From: Paenibacillus camerounensis | Lineage (GTDB): Bacteria > Bacillota > Bacilli > Paenibacillales > Paenibacillaceae | Assembly: GCF_000723885.1 (NCBI RefSeq) | Contig: NZ_CCDG010000021.1 | Span: forward strand, 204,151 to 268,150 | Direction of reading: 5' to 3' | Length of the DNA stretch: 64,000 bases | Shown here: one piece after another, positions 55,338 through 64,000 of the stretch | Position numbering within the stretch: position 1 is the stretch's first letter | Layout of the letters: every line of letters starts with the position of its first letter | Notes under the pieces: generated by a model | What the model saw: only the letters and a program-made list of their open reading frames with translations | Database searches by the model: none | What the model was told of the DNA's origin: nothing | Translations under genes and position numbers: made by a program

Positions 55338-56102
55338 TTACTTGTTTAACGTACTGAACCAGTTATCCAATGCCTGAACAACATCCTTAAGCTGCTCATC
55401 TCCTGTGATTTCTGGTACATTGTCACCTTTTTGCATACCGTATGATCCGAATTGTCCGTGATTGCCGCCTTCTATACTAACGAATGTCGTGTCTGCGGGA
55501 AGATTGGTTTTGGTCTTCTCCCATTCTTCCTTGTTAAGTACACCATCGGATGTTCCTGTAATTTGCAAAGCGGATAAGCCGGTTGTGCTTAAGCTTCCGC
55601 CGTCATCGGCATAAGCCGCCAGGTAAAAGATTCCTTCGAGCTTACCGGAGTTATCTGCTGCGTAACGGGATGCAAAAGCGCCCCCCAGCGAGTGTCCGCC
55701 AATCACAAAAGCTTCATCAGGATGCTCAGCAATAAATGAGTCTGCTTTGTTTAGACCGAATATGGCTAAATTCAGCGGCATCTTGGCGATGTATACTCTG
55801 TGTCCTTGTTCGGCCATTGTTCTGGCGAGGGGAGAGTAGCTTTCCGGTTCTACCAGTCCTCCAGGATAAAAAATGATATTCGGCTCAACGGCCTCTCCTC
55901 CCTGCGGCTCAAACCGGTAACCCTGCTTAATCTCAGTGACAACAACCTTAGCGTCGCTTTGCATTGCGGCTTCAGCCTGCCCTGAAGGGCTGTAGGTAAC
56001 GGACGCCAGAAAGATAAACCCGCCGGCTGCAAGGACAACGGCGACCACGCTTATCCATATCAGTATTTTCTTCCATCTGCTCATGCGCTTAGCCGTTTTC
56101 AA
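55338..56102 (-). CDS. Membrane-anchored alpha/beta hydrolase (PF12695-like)
   Basis: 254 residues beginning at a TTG (56102) with AAAGGTGG seven bases upstream; an in-frame ATG is the seventh codon. An N-terminal membrane segment (about 12-32) is followed by an alpha/beta hydrolase domain: IIFYPGGLVEPESY, GHSLGGAFA (Ser near 137) and GNHGQFG (late His). The reaction is not known. It is divergent from a TetR gene, which is the likely regulator. Confidence 0.85.
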   Translation of the reverse strand: MKTAKRMSRWKKILIWISVVAVVLAAGGFIFLASVTYSPSGQAEAAMQSDAKVVVTEIKQGYRFEPQGGEAVEPNIIFYPGGLVEPESYSPLARTMAEQGHRVYIAKMPLNLAIFGLNKADSFIAEHPDEAFVIGGHSLGGAFASRYAADNSGKLEGIFYLAAYADDGGSLSTTGLSALQITGTSDGVLNKEEWEKTKTNLPADTTFVSIEGGNHGQFGSYGMQKGDNVPEITGDEQLKDVVQALDNWFSTLNK

Positions 56103-56231
56103 GGGTTAACCACCTTTACTTCATACGATTTTAACTACAAATTAAATTATATTTACCGGTGAGTAAAATTACAAGAGGATTTTGCTTATACCCGGGGAAT
56201 GTCATAATATAAACATGAAGGAGAGTGTGCA

Positions 56232-56849
56232 ATGCCAGAGAAATCAGCAAAACGTATGCCGGGCAGGCCCAAGCAGGCTGACATGAACATTTCCATTCAC
56301 CAGGCTATCATTTCTACAGCTTCTGCTTTATTTAAGGAATATGGCTATGAATCGGTGTCGCTTCAGCAGATCGGACGACGCTGCGGCGTATCCAAACAGA
56401 CTATTTATTATCATTTCGCAAGCAAACCCGAACTATTCAAGGTTGCTATGACAACAATGCTTCAAAATATTCTGGCAGTTACTTCTCAAATGCTGGATGA
56501 AGCCGATCATCTGGAGCATGGCTTGGTGCGTTTGGCTGAAGTCATATTAGCGAATCCGCATGCTGAGATTGAGACGATGATGAGAGAAGCCGAGCCTTTT
56601 CTTGAAACAGAGCAGATATTAGCGATTCGGGAAGCTGAGCAGCATATTCATGAATTGTTGGCTGTTCACTTCAGGCTCGCCATGGATCAGCAGTTCCTTC
56701 GTGAAGAAGATCCAATGTTCCTGGCCGAGACCTTCTCGACCTTGATGCTGATGGGAAACCGTGAGAATGTTCTTAATAAATATGAATCTCCTCTGATTCT
56801 GGGTCAGAAGCTGATAACCCTGTTTCTTCGCGGGGCGAAGGTAACGTAA
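56232..56849 (+). CDS. TetR family regulator
   Basis: 205 residues with the TetR helix-turn-helix (about 30-75: VSLQQIGRRCGVSKQTIYYHF) and a helical C-terminal ligand domain. The ATG follows GGAGAG. It is divergent from the alpha/beta hydrolase gene; the 129-bp gap should hold the shared operator, though no perfect palindrome was spotted there. The ligand is not known. Confidence 0.92.
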   Translation: MPEKSAKRMPGRPKQADMNISIHQAIISTASALFKEYGYESVSLQQIGRRCGVSKQTIYYHFASKPELFKVAMTTMLQNILAVTSQMLDEADHLEHGLVRLAEVILANPHAEIETMMREAEPFLETEQILAIREAEQHIHELLAVHFRLAMDQQFLREEDPMFLAETFSTLMLMGNRENVLNKYESPLILGQKLITLFLRGAKVT

Positions 56850-56878
56850 TCCCTTACCAACAAAGTGCGGTTACATGT

Positions 56879-56927
56879 AAAAGACGTTCAAGCCTCCACG
56901 GCGGCCCGCGGGTATGAACGTCTTTTT
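56879..56927 (+). terminator. Terminator after tetR
   Basis: AAAGACGTTCA and TGAACGTCTTTTT form a stem around a GC-rich inner region, with the 3' arm ending in TTTTT. Confidence 0.85.
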
Positions 56928-57038
56928 CGCCGTAGTCAAGCACGGGCTAATAAATTAATATGTAGTCCTGCCGGCAGTTTATTTATCCGGTAAACCGGCT
57001 ATCCTTAACATCAGCCTAATTTGGTTCCGGCGTGGAAA

Positions 57039-57674
57039 TTACTGGTGTGCAATTAACCCGGCGAATCGGGCTTCCAGCTTGTCTGCTGTCATGGCACCTC
57101 CGCCCAGCTCGAAGATCTCATCCCCTTTTTGCAATAACAATGTAGGGTAGCTTCTTGCTCCAAGCTTAAGGGCGATCTCAAAATCTTCATGTGCCTCCGC
57201 AATAGTCTCTGGTGCAGTAAGACCTTCAATGAGCTGCTGCTCATCCAAACCGTACATGCTTGCAAGCTCAAGATAAGTTGCGGCATCACTTAGGCTTTTG
57301 CCATTGAAGTAGAATGCCCGCTGCATTGCCGAAGCCAGATCCAGCGCACATTCAGGAGCAAGCGCACGTAATGCGGAGAAACCGATAGCGGCCGCTTCTG
57401 AGTCAAGAACCAGACTCCCTTCCTTTAACAGTTGCTCATAGGCGGTACCAAACACTGCTCCTGTAAGCTGGCTAATCCGGTTATTCGCCTCCGGCATATA
57501 TGGATATGCGGTCAGAGGCTGGCTTCGCTCACCTGTAAATAGACCGCCGGATACTACCCTTACGGGAAGCTCCAGGTGATTCTCGTGAAAAGTGCGCAGG
57601 CTTTTTGAGAATCCATAACACCATCCGCAATAGGCATCCCATACATAGATTAATGAAAGCTGTTCATTTGTCAT
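57039..57674 (-). CDS. DsbA family thioredoxin-fold protein
   Basis: 211 residues from the ATG 57674, nine bases after GGAG; an ATG at 57683 overlaps that site. It has a thioredoxin fold with the CGWC redox motif near residue 12 and a long helical insert (about 60-160), as in DsbA/FrnE-like oxidoreductases that act in the cytoplasm. No signal peptide is seen. It resembles the FrnE-type branch from DsbA proteins lacking export. It stands alone between a TetR gene and a hypothetical gene. Confidence 0.87.
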   Translation of the reverse strand: MTNEQLSLIYVWDAYCGWCYGFSKSLRTFHENHLELPVRVVSGGLFTGERSQPLTAYPYMPEANNRISQLTGAVFGTAYEQLLKEGSLVLDSEAAAIGFSALRALAPECALDLASAMQRAFYFNGKSLSDAATYLELASMYGLDEQQLIEGLTAPETIAEAHEDFEIALKLGARSYPTLLLQKGDEIFELGGGAMTADKLEARFAGLIAHQ

Positions 57675-57804
57675 TATTAGCATCTCCTATTTCTTTAATG
57701 TAACTATAGTAGTTACAAGTAACAATATAAGTTACAATCAGTCTTCTGTCAACATATCGGTGGTAATCTGTTTATCAGCAGCAGCTCGTGGTCCTCTAAA
57801 CGTG

Positions 57805-57840
57805 AAAGGTCCTGTCAGTATATTTACTGACAGGACCTTT
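57805..57840 (-). terminator. Strong terminator hairpin, 16-bp stem
   Basis: AAAGGTCCTGTCAGTA and its exact complement flank TATT. It follows the gene at 57854-58279. Confidence 0.88.
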
Positions 57841-57853
57841 CAGCTTGTATTAA

Positions 57854-58279
57854 CTAAATAACGCCTTCTCCTCCAATAGCAGTTGCTGTGAATGCTATCG
57901 GTCCGAACAGATTGATAGGCAGGGTGCTGGCGTTTTGAATAACCAGTTCATAGTTATGGATTCCCAGATAAGGACCGTCTACCCACAGAACATGTAATTG
58001 AATATCCGTTAGGGTAGTAAAGCGGAAAAAGGACCGATAAATATCGACTCCAGCACGCCGTATTATAACGTAAAATTCGCTGTCAGCTAGGGCCGTGACA
58101 CTAAAGCTGCCATTCAATTCGACTCTGCTGGAGAAAGAAGCAGGGTTAGCGGGACTTAGATTAACTTGTACAGCAGCCAGCCCCGCCCCGGCTCCAACAA
58201 TTCCGGCAATCGATACAGCTGTGTTAAGCGGGTCTAACGGGATTTTTGCCTGAGAGCCATAGCTTATAATGGTCGACAT
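57854..58279 (-). CDS. Hypothetical protein, beta-rich
   Basis: 141 residues with short hydrophobic strands, a Gly/Ala-rich segment VSIAGIVGAGAGLAAVQV near 22-39 and alternating beta patterns toward the end; no Cys. A BclA/exosporium-like jelly roll is possible from composition only. No family is recognised. The ATG has GGAGTGA upstream and a strong terminator follows. Confidence 0.6.
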   Translation of the reverse strand: MSTIISYGSQAKIPLDPLNTAVSIAGIVGAGAGLAAVQVNLSPANPASFSSRVELNGSFSVTALADSEFYVIIRRAGVDIYRSFFRFTTLTDIQLHVLWVDGPYLGIHNYELVIQNASTLPINLFGPIAFTATAIGGEGVI

Positions 58280-58389
58280 TTGTGATCACTCCATTTCGGG
58301 TTTATACGTTATCATATTGGAAACTTCGATGATAGATTGGACTTCCTTGCCCCAAAATAAATATAGTAGATTGTCACCGGGAAATCGGG

Positions 58390-58425
58390 CATAAAAAAAT
58401 CAACCCATTTAAAAATGAGTTGATT
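58390..58425 (-). terminator. Terminator after the zinc-ribbon gene
   Basis: AATCAACTCATTT and AAATGGGTTGATT form a stem on the minus strand followed by TTTTTT. Confidence 0.8.
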
Positions 58426-58453
58426 CATCATTGGTATCATCTTTGTTGTTCAA

Positions 58454-58642
58454 TTATTTTAACAGCTTTTCCGGGTTCTTCACTTTTATGGAAGCAACCT
58501 CTCCGCAGTCCGAGCAAATCGTATAGACCTTTTCAGAGCCGATTGCCAGTTTCTTATCCAGCGGGCGAAGATTGATAAAATCCGTAGCTTGTACAAAGGA
58601 ATTTCCGCCACATGCAGTACATTTCTTTTCAGCAACATCCAT
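58454..58642 (-). CDS. Small zinc-ribbon protein
   Basis: 62 residues with two CxxC pairs, CTACGG near 8-13 and CSDCGE near 43-48, a typical zinc ribbon. Such small proteins are of unknown use, possibly nucleic-acid or partner binding. AAAGGAGG precedes the ATG. It sits between a hypothetical gene and a peptidase gene. Confidence 0.75.
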   Translation of the reverse strand: MDVAEKKCTACGGNSFVQATDFINLRPLDKKLAIGSEKVYTICSDCGEVASIKVKNPEKLLK

Positions 58643-58692
58643 AATTATGATTCCTCCTTTATCTGTTAAATGGTAATACGTTATTAATAGTG

Positions 58693-60366
58693 TTAAAGTT
58701 CCAAATTTAGAAAAGATTTAAGGCTAATAACCCTTCTACTAAACACGGGATATATGAGAGTGAGCCCTAAAGCTGAAGCTGTCATTAGTAATGCTGCTAA
58801 ATCTAGCGTCATCATATCATTCACAAGCCGGATCATCGGTGATAACAGTAAAAAACCGGCCGACGCAAATATTGCCGAAAGCCATGTCCATTCACCCTCA
58901 CGGCTTAAGAAGGACAAATTCATACCGGTCAGGCTAAAGATAAGAGGCCACGTGAATATATAACTGGCGCCTGTCAGATACACAGTGCTGGCAATGCAGA
59001 GTAACAGCCAAAGGAACAATGCACCCATCCAAAGATTTTCAGTACGGATATAGCGTGATAACACACGTATTAGGATAAACGAAATAAACAACGTCAAGAC
59101 CAATAATCCTAACAGATAGGTTAAACTTAATTGAGAATCCAGCAGTAAAGAGATGTATTCATCTCGGGGCAAATTAGACTTAACTACATTCCATAAAAGC
59201 GTAATAACACCATATGTAATTCCCAGACACAGCAGTGTAATCAGGAATCCGCCTGTCGTTCCCGTCATACGGATACGGCTTCTGCGCATCCCGTGCAATA
59301 GGGTTATAACAAATAACAATACAGCTGATAAAGTGAACCCTGTAGCCCAAGATTCCGGATAACTAACCACATTCCAGCCGATTACGTTAAAATAGACACG
59401 GTCTTCTTGTTCCACTTGAGTCAGATCAAGGTTACCAAAGTGCCGGGTCAGGCTAAGCATATATTCCCCATGGTGCTGCAGGCTGGCCTGATCCAAATTG
59501 TCCGGAGTATCGGTTGGCTGGTGATAGGTGTCGAGACCCGATCCAAAGGCAAAATTTAATCCGGCCAGTCCGCCCTCACGGAACTTTGTCAGGTCGGTAT
59601 CGTTAGGCATATGTTTATACACATCATAGAGCAGAGAGTAAGCCAGCGGCTGTGGAGCTGATTTTAAGAACTCTTTAACCATCCAGCCATTCTGCCCGCT
59701 TGTCTCAAACATAAACGATGCGCCTTTGTTTCCGCGCGCTTCAAAATTAAACACGAGTCCAACGTCATTCACCCATGGATGTTCATTCATGAACGCTTCG
59801 GCTCCAAGCATACCCGGTTCCTCGGCATCTGTCATCAGCACGATCAGATCGTTTTTCAGCGGACCGGATACCTGTAATGCACGCACTGTCTCCAGCATAG
59901 CAGCAATTGCGGCACCATCGTCTGCCGCTCCCGGACCTGTGGCTACAGAATCATAGTGGGCTGCAATCATAACGGCTTTACTGTTATCGGTGCCTGGAAT
60001 TCTCGTGACGATATTTTCGATGTATCCGAGAATTCGTTCCCCGTTCCATACGTTCGAGACAAAGGGCTTTTGGATTTCCGGCTGTAAGCCGAGACCTTTC
60101 AGCTCGGACAGCAGATAATCGCGAACCTTATCATGCTCAGGCGTCTGAATCGGGTGCGGTTCCTTTGCAATTACTTGAAGCTTCTCCATCGCACGTTCCG
60201 CCGAGAACGAATCGGGAGATGCATTCAAATCTGCAGGTGCCGGAGCTTTAATCTGCAGCAGGCCGGTCAGGACAGCACCTGCTAATACAAGGGGGATGCC
60301 GATTCTCTTTAACCATTTTGTTGCATGGCGCATAGTTTTACTCATAACCTCCCAACATTTTCTCAT
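58693..60366 (-). CDS. M28 family membrane peptidase
   Basis: 557 residues with an N-terminal membrane segment (about 22-40), an extracellular M28 zinc aminopeptidase domain (about 60-310: AAHYDSVATGPGAADDGAA for His/Asp ligands, TDAEEPGMLGAEAF for the catalytic Glu) and six or seven membrane segments at the C-terminus (about 330-545). This resembles M28 proteases fused to a multi-pass region. ATGs at codons 8 and 12 are closer to GGGAGG, so the exact start is uncertain. Its substrate is unknown. Confidence 0.87.
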   Translation of the reverse strand: MRKCWEVMSKTMRHATKWLKRIGIPLVLAGAVLTGLLQIKAPAPADLNASPDSFSAERAMEKLQVIAKEPHPIQTPEHDKVRDYLLSELKGLGLQPEIQKPFVSNVWNGERILGYIENIVTRIPGTDNSKAVMIAAHYDSVATGPGAADDGAAIAAMLETVRALQVSGPLKNDLIVLMTDAEEPGMLGAEAFMNEHPWVNDVGLVFNFEARGNKGASFMFETSGQNGWMVKEFLKSAPQPLAYSLLYDVYKHMPNDTDLTKFREGGLAGLNFAFGSGLDTYHQPTDTPDNLDQASLQHHGEYMLSLTRHFGNLDLTQVEQEDRVYFNVIGWNVVSYPESWATGFTLSAVLLFVITLLHGMRRSRIRMTGTTGGFLITLLCLGITYGVITLLWNVVKSNLPRDEYISLLLDSQLSLTYLLGLLVLTLFISFILIRVLSRYIRTENLWMGALFLWLLLCIASTVYLTGASYIFTWPLIFSLTGMNLSFLSREGEWTWLSAIFASAGFLLLSPMIRLVNDMMTLDLAALLMTASALGLTLIYPVFSRRVISLKSFLNLEL

Positions 60367-60449
60367 ATCCGCCGATATGCAATTATCAACTTAATTTACA
60401 TATTCTAGATTATCGTGAGAAAACCTTTAATTCCCTAATTTGAACGCAA

Positions 60450-60478
60450 ACAAGCCCTTCTTTAGAAGAAGGGTTGTT
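60450..60478 (-). terminator. Terminator after the histidine kinase gene
   Basis: AACCCTTCTT and AAGAAGGGCTT form a stem of about ten bp around a three-base loop, followed by TTTG on the minus strand. Confidence 0.7.
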
Positions 60479-60486
60479 AGCAAGGT

Positions 60487-62253
60487 TTATAACCTGAAAG
60501 TTAAAGTGAATGTCACGCCGCCGTCTTTATTCTCTACAGTATAGCCGCACTCGTGCAGCTCCAGAATTCGTTTTACAACAGCAAGGCCCAGTCCGGTTCC
60601 TCCGCTCTTGCGGTCCCTTGCGGCTTCTGCACGGAAAAACCGTTCCCAGATCCGTTTCAAATAGGGATCCGGGATACTATCCCCCTTATTGTGAATGTAA
60701 TAGCAGCAGCTGCCCTCCGCACCCGATATACCGATTTCAATCGTACTGCCTGCTTCCGCATGACGAATCGCGTTGGTCAGGAGGTTCACCATTACCTGCT
60801 CCATTTTGCCGGCATCCACCTGGACTGCCCTCTCTTCGTGTATGACGACTTGGGCAGTGAGTTCTTTTTCCCGCATCTGATAGACAAGCTTCTGAAGCAC
60901 TTCATCCGTCAGCTCACTGAGCAATACTGTGGATTTATACAGCTTAACTGCCGGCGAATCCAAGCGGAGCAGCTCCAGCATATCCTGAACAAGCCGCTCC
61001 ATCTTCTCGCTCTCCTCCACAATCACACTGATGTAATGCTCCTGTCTGCCCGCGCTGATGCCGTCCTGCATGCCTTCCGCGAACCCGCGTACAATGCTTA
61101 GAGGCGTCTTTAGCTCATGGGAAGCATTGGCGAAAAAGTCCTTCTGCAGCTGCTCCAGTTCCTTATTCTGCTCAATCTCTTGGGTTAGCCGGATGTTGGC
61201 CGTGCTCAGCTCATCCAAGGTCAATCCCAGCTTGCTTGACAGCTCGTACAGCGTATTGGCGAGATTGCCCAGCTCATCCTTACGCTGACGAGGCTCCTCT
61301 CCTGAGAAATCGAGACTGTTCATCTGCTCCGCCCGCTTATTCAGGATCAGAAGCGGACGCGTGACCAGACGGGAATACAGCATGGAGAGAAGCACAATCA
61401 GCACGAGCCCGCCGGCTCCCAGATAAGCGAAAAACAGGCGTAACGCGCTGTTGGTCTCTTTAATTTCCTGCAGGGAGGTTACCAGCAGCAGCAAATTAAT
61501 TTCACCGTCATCACCGGGCACGGGCTGAATCAGAATACCGCTCCGGTTCCCTCCGAAGGTATCAATCCATTCCAGCTCGACCGGCTCCATTCTTTTCAGC
61601 TGCCGGGTATAAGTGTCGGATAAGGGGAAGAATTCATCCAGTGCCAGAAACAGAAGCCCCAAGCGCCGCGCCGGCTTGTTCACCCCGGGTACGCTGACGG
61701 TTTCAATCGTCCCTTTTATCGCATCGTATTCATTTTGCTCCCCTTTATCTCCGGCAGACTGTGCGGGTGTTTCCTCACCGCCGGCTTTGGCAATATAGTA
61801 GGGGTAAAAAACCTCGCTGTCCCCTGCCTCGCCTTTTTCACCGTACAGCGTAACCTCTTCTCCTGGCGCAAGCCTAAGCTGTTCAAATTCGGACCGGTAT
61901 GTCAAATAGATATAGATCAGAGAAACATCGAGCGCTGTACCGTCAGCACGGATAATGTGCATGCGGAACGGGTCGTTGGCCACCTTGCTTCCCTCAAAAT
62001 CGGTCAATACAAAGTTCACATCCTCCCGGCGCATCCGTAACATGACAGGTGAGTCTGTTGCGCGGAGCTCCTCCGGGTTCTTCCGGTAGACAGAAGCTAG
62101 ATAGGCTGCATCACGCTCAAGCTTTGCCATTTTGCGGTGCTCGTAGAATTGCGGGAAGACCAGCAGTTGGGCCAGCAGCACAACAACATAAAATAGAATA
62201 AAGGTGGCAGCTGTAGCAATAAAGAGCTTAGCGGTTATTCCGCCTCTTTTCAT
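60487..62253 (-). CDS. Sensor histidine kinase
   Basis: 588 residues with membrane segments near 10-30 and 275-300 around a large extracellular sensor (about 245 residues), a HAMP domain (about 300-350), HisKA with ANASHELKTPLSI (about 390) and an ATPase domain with NLLTNAIRH and GTGLGLAVVKRI. The start overlaps the response-regulator stop by four bases (ATGA), so the pair is coupled. The signal is unknown. A terminator follows. Confidence 0.93.
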   Translation of the reverse strand: MKRGGITAKLFIATAATFILFYVVVLLAQLLVFPQFYEHRKMAKLERDAAYLASVYRKNPEELRATDSPVMLRMRREDVNFVLTDFEGSKVANDPFRMHIIRADGTALDVSLIYIYLTYRSEFEQLRLAPGEEVTLYGEKGEAGDSEVFYPYYIAKAGGEETPAQSAGDKGEQNEYDAIKGTIETVSVPGVNKPARRLGLLFLALDEFFPLSDTYTRQLKRMEPVELEWIDTFGGNRSGILIQPVPGDDGEINLLLLVTSLQEIKETNSALRLFFAYLGAGGLVLIVLLSMLYSRLVTRPLLILNKRAEQMNSLDFSGEEPRQRKDELGNLANTLYELSSKLGLTLDELSTANIRLTQEIEQNKELEQLQKDFFANASHELKTPLSIVRGFAEGMQDGISAGRQEHYISVIVEESEKMERLVQDMLELLRLDSPAVKLYKSTVLLSELTDEVLQKLVYQMREKELTAQVVIHEERAVQVDAGKMEQVMVNLLTNAIRHAEAGSTIEIGISGAEGSCCYYIHNKGDSIPDPYLKRIWERFFRAEAARDRKSGGTGLGLAVVKRILELHECGYTVENKDGGVTFTLTFRL

Positions 62254-62930
62254 GGCTTGTCCTCATAGGTGTAGCCTATGCCGAATACAGTCCGTATGCT
62301 GTCTGCTGCTGGGCCCATTTTGCCTCTCAGCTTTTTGATATGTGTATCGACAACGCGCACATCTCCTTCATATTCCGCTCCCCAGATATAGGCCAGAATG
62401 GCATCGCGCGACATGATGATCCCCCGGTTGCGCAGCAGCAGCTGCAGTATGCCGTATTCCTTGGGGGTCAAATCAAAGGTTTCGCCTTCACGCTCCAGTC
62501 CATGGCTGCGGTTGTTCAGCTGAACGCCGGAGCTGATAGGCGTATGTGTTGCCGATACCAGGTTGCCGTCTACTCTGCGCATCAGCACTTCCGCCTTGGA
62601 TACCAGTACCTTGGGGCTGAAGGGCTTGGTCACGTAATCATCGGCTCCCAGCTCATACCCTTCAATCTGCCGTTCAGCACCGGACACTGCGGTCAGGATA
62701 ATGATGGGCACGCCCGAGGTCTGCCGGATTCTGCGGCATAGCTCCCATCCGTCCATCTCCGGCATCATCAGATCCAGAATCACAAGATCCGGGATCTCAG
62801 TTTCAAAAGCATGCATCCCTTCACTGCCGTCAGCAGCCTGGACAACAAGCCATTGCTTCGCGGCAAAATAATCCGTGATGAGCTCACGGATCCGTACTTC
62901 ATCTTCAACAATCAGGACTTTCTTCGACAA
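62250..62930 (-). CDS. Response regulator, OmpR family, TTG start
   Basis: The start is placed at the TTG 62930 (226 residues), seven bases after GGAGGG and just before SKKVLIVEDE; the upstream part of the open frame lacks such a site. The receiver (VEDE at 7-10, phospho-acceptor Asp in VILDLMMPE near 53, KPF near 103) and winged helix (about 130-225) are complete. It pairs with the overlapping kinase gene. Its targets are not known. Confidence 0.93.
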   Translation of the reverse strand: MSKKVLIVEDEVRIRELITDYFAAKQWLVVQAADGSEGMHAFETEIPDLVILDLMMPEMDGWELCRRIRQTSGVPIIILTAVSGAERQIEGYELGADDYVTKPFSPKVLVSKAEVLMRRVDGNLVSATHTPISSGVQLNNRSHGLEREGETFDLTPKEYGILQLLLRNRGIIMSRDAILAYIWGAEYEGDVRVVDTHIKKLRGKMGPAADSIRTVFGIGYTYEDKP

Positions 62931-62955
62931 AGAACCGCCCTCCCTTCTTCCGGGT

Positions 62956-63444
62956 TCAAAGACTTGCATGTCCCAATATTTTACCTGTAATGATAAAAAA
63001 CAGACACCATACCAGGGCGCCGATTGCTGCAAATAAACTGTATTTCCGTAGCGGCATCCGGCTGATTCCGCACATGTAGCAGGTGACATGTCTAAAGCCC
63101 GGAATGAAATAGCCGAATATCAGGGACAGCCGGCCATAGCGGTTCATCCAGCCTTCTACCTTGGCAATCCGCTGCGGCTTCAGGCCCACCCATTTTCCAT
63201 AGCGGTCAAGCAGCGGCCGCCCTGCCTTACGTCCGATCAGGTAGCTGATCATCATTCCGCTCAGAGCGCCCATGAAGCTGAACAGCAGGGCATAAGGCAG
63301 CTTCAAGGTTCCGATGGCTGTTAAATAACCGACACCAGTCATAAGCAGCTCATCGGGAACGGGTAATCCGATAATTCCCAGTGCCAGCAGTCCGTAAATC
63401 GCTGTATAGCCATATTCTGTCAGGAACAGCATCACGTTATCCAT
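62956..63444 (-). CDS. DedA family membrane protein
   Basis: 162 residues, short for the family, with about four membrane segments and the DedA motif GYFIPGFRH near 110-118 (with the conserved Arg) and the GALSGMMISYLIGR stretch. DedA proteins flip lipids such as undecaprenyl phosphate or phosphatidylethanolamine and matter for membrane balance. Its ATG shares one base with the pssA stop codon (TGATG), so the two are translationally coupled; both act on membrane lipids. Confidence 0.92.
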   Translation of the reverse strand: MDNVMLFLTEYGYTAIYGLLALGIIGLPVPDELLMTGVGYLTAIGTLKLPYALLFSFMGALSGMMISYLIGRKAGRPLLDRYGKWVGLKPQRIAKVEGWMNRYGRLSLIFGYFIPGFRHVTCYMCGISRMPLRKYSLFAAIGALVWCLFFIITGKILGHASL

Positions 63445-63971
63445 CAGCAGTCCTCGGCCGGCTCAGGCTTCATTTTTTTGAGGCTGGGAAAAGCCAGCCG
63501 GCTGATCATCAGCGCTCCGACTACCGGCATTCCGATGACAGCGGCAGACGCCGACGGAATTACAGTGAGCAGTAATACGGCCATAGCTGCCATTGGGGTC
63601 GGCATTCCGATGAAGCCGGGCACATGACTCTGTCCGGTATTGAAGCGTGCCAGCCGCAGCGCACTGCAGCAGACAAAAATAAGGCAGCCCATGGCACCGG
63701 CTACGCGGATTTCATTAAGCGAAGCAGCATAGATAAGAGCGGCTGGCGCTATACCGAATGTCACCAGATCAGCCAGGGAGTCCAGCTCCTTGCCCAGCTC
63801 TGATGCGGCATCCAGCTTTCTCGCGCAGAAGCCGTCGAAGAAATCGCAGATCATTCCAAGCCCGATCAGCAGCATGGCTGCGGGCAGGTGTTGTTTGTAA
63901 ATGCATAATATAGCGAGGAATCCGGCCAGCAGATTGGCCAGTGTCAACGCCGAAGGAATCAGCTTTTTCAT
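63444..63971 (-). CDS. pssA: CDP-diacylglycerol-serine phosphatidyltransferase
   Basis: 175 residues with the CDP-alcohol phosphotransferase motif D-G-x2-A-R-x8-G-x3-D-x3-D (DGFCAR, then GKELDSLAD, about 46-67) and six membrane segments. It makes phosphatidylserine from CDP-diacylglycerol and serine, the precursor of phosphatidylethanolamine. A decarboxylase gene (psd), often adjacent in Bacilli, is not within the window; it may be just outside. GGGAGTG precedes the ATG. Confidence 0.92.
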   Translation of the reverse strand: MKKLIPSALTLANLLAGFLAILCIYKQHLPAAMLLIGLGMICDFFDGFCARKLDAASELGKELDSLADLVTFGIAPAALIYAASLNEIRVAGAMGCLIFVCCSALRLARFNTGQSHVPGFIGMPTPMAAMAVLLLTVIPSASAAVIGMPVVGALMISRLAFPSLKKMKPEPAEDC

Positions 63972-64000
63972 GAATCTTCACTCCCGGTTCAATGTTTAGG

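Overview
The window looks like a chromosomal segment of an endospore-forming Firmicute, most likely a diazotrophic Paenibacillus. Support comes from the LplB/LplC-type sugar permeases with YesM/YesN-type two-component regulators, the Feu/Btr and YclNOPQ-like siderophore importers, Fur boxes of the Bacillus type, strong GGAGG ribosome binding sites, TTG/GTG starts, and an iron-only nitrogenase next to nifE/nifN-like genes. Nearly all genes lie on the minus strand. No rRNA, tRNA or CRISPR array was seen.

Region 1 (1-18.4 kb) is a nearly complete locus for high-mannose N-glycans: a secreted GH85 endo-beta-N-acetylglucosaminidase, a YesM/YesN-type two-component system, an ABC importer (binding lipoprotein and two permeases) and cytoplasmic GH3, GH38, GH125 and GH130 enzymes. 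The inferred order of work is release of the glycan outside the cell (GH85), import, removal of alpha-mannose (GH38, GH125) and phosphorolysis of the remaining Man-beta-1,4-GlcNAc (GH130). A divergent AraC regulator and two CcpA-like sites fit catabolic control. A convergent GH127 arabinofuranosidase follows (18.4-20.2 kb).

Region 2 (20.2-24.2 kb) has a PspA protein with two small membrane proteins, preceded by an OmpR-type two-component system. Region 3 (24.3-36.3 kb) is iron uptake: a Feu-like importer without its own ATPase, a Btr-like AraC regulator fused to a binding-protein domain, and a seven-gene run encoding a complete YclNOPQ-like siderophore importer, a FetAB-like pair and a methyltransferase. 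Three Fur boxes sit in the expected places. An orphan OmpR-type regulator follows.

Region 4 (36.3-41 kb) is AT-rich accessory DNA: a decayed gene, an isochorismatase-like protein and a divergent TetR regulator sharing a perfect 20-bp-arm inverted repeat, a 218-bp MITE-like element at the 3' end of an hxlR gene, an NmrA-like oxidoreductase and a GAF protein. Region 5 (41-51 kb) is the nitrogenase island: nifE, nifN and a broken nifX-like gene, a ferredoxin, anfHDGK, then three genes (a possible HEPN protein, a glutamine amidotransferase and a flavin/PNPOx-fold protein) that may be accessory. Region 6 (51-64 kb) is mixed housekeeping and envelope genes: a serine-hydrolase relic, two membrane-anchored alpha/beta hydrolases, an orphan histidine kinase, CsoR, TetR, a DsbA-like protein, an M28 membrane peptidase, a complete two-component system, DedA and PssA.
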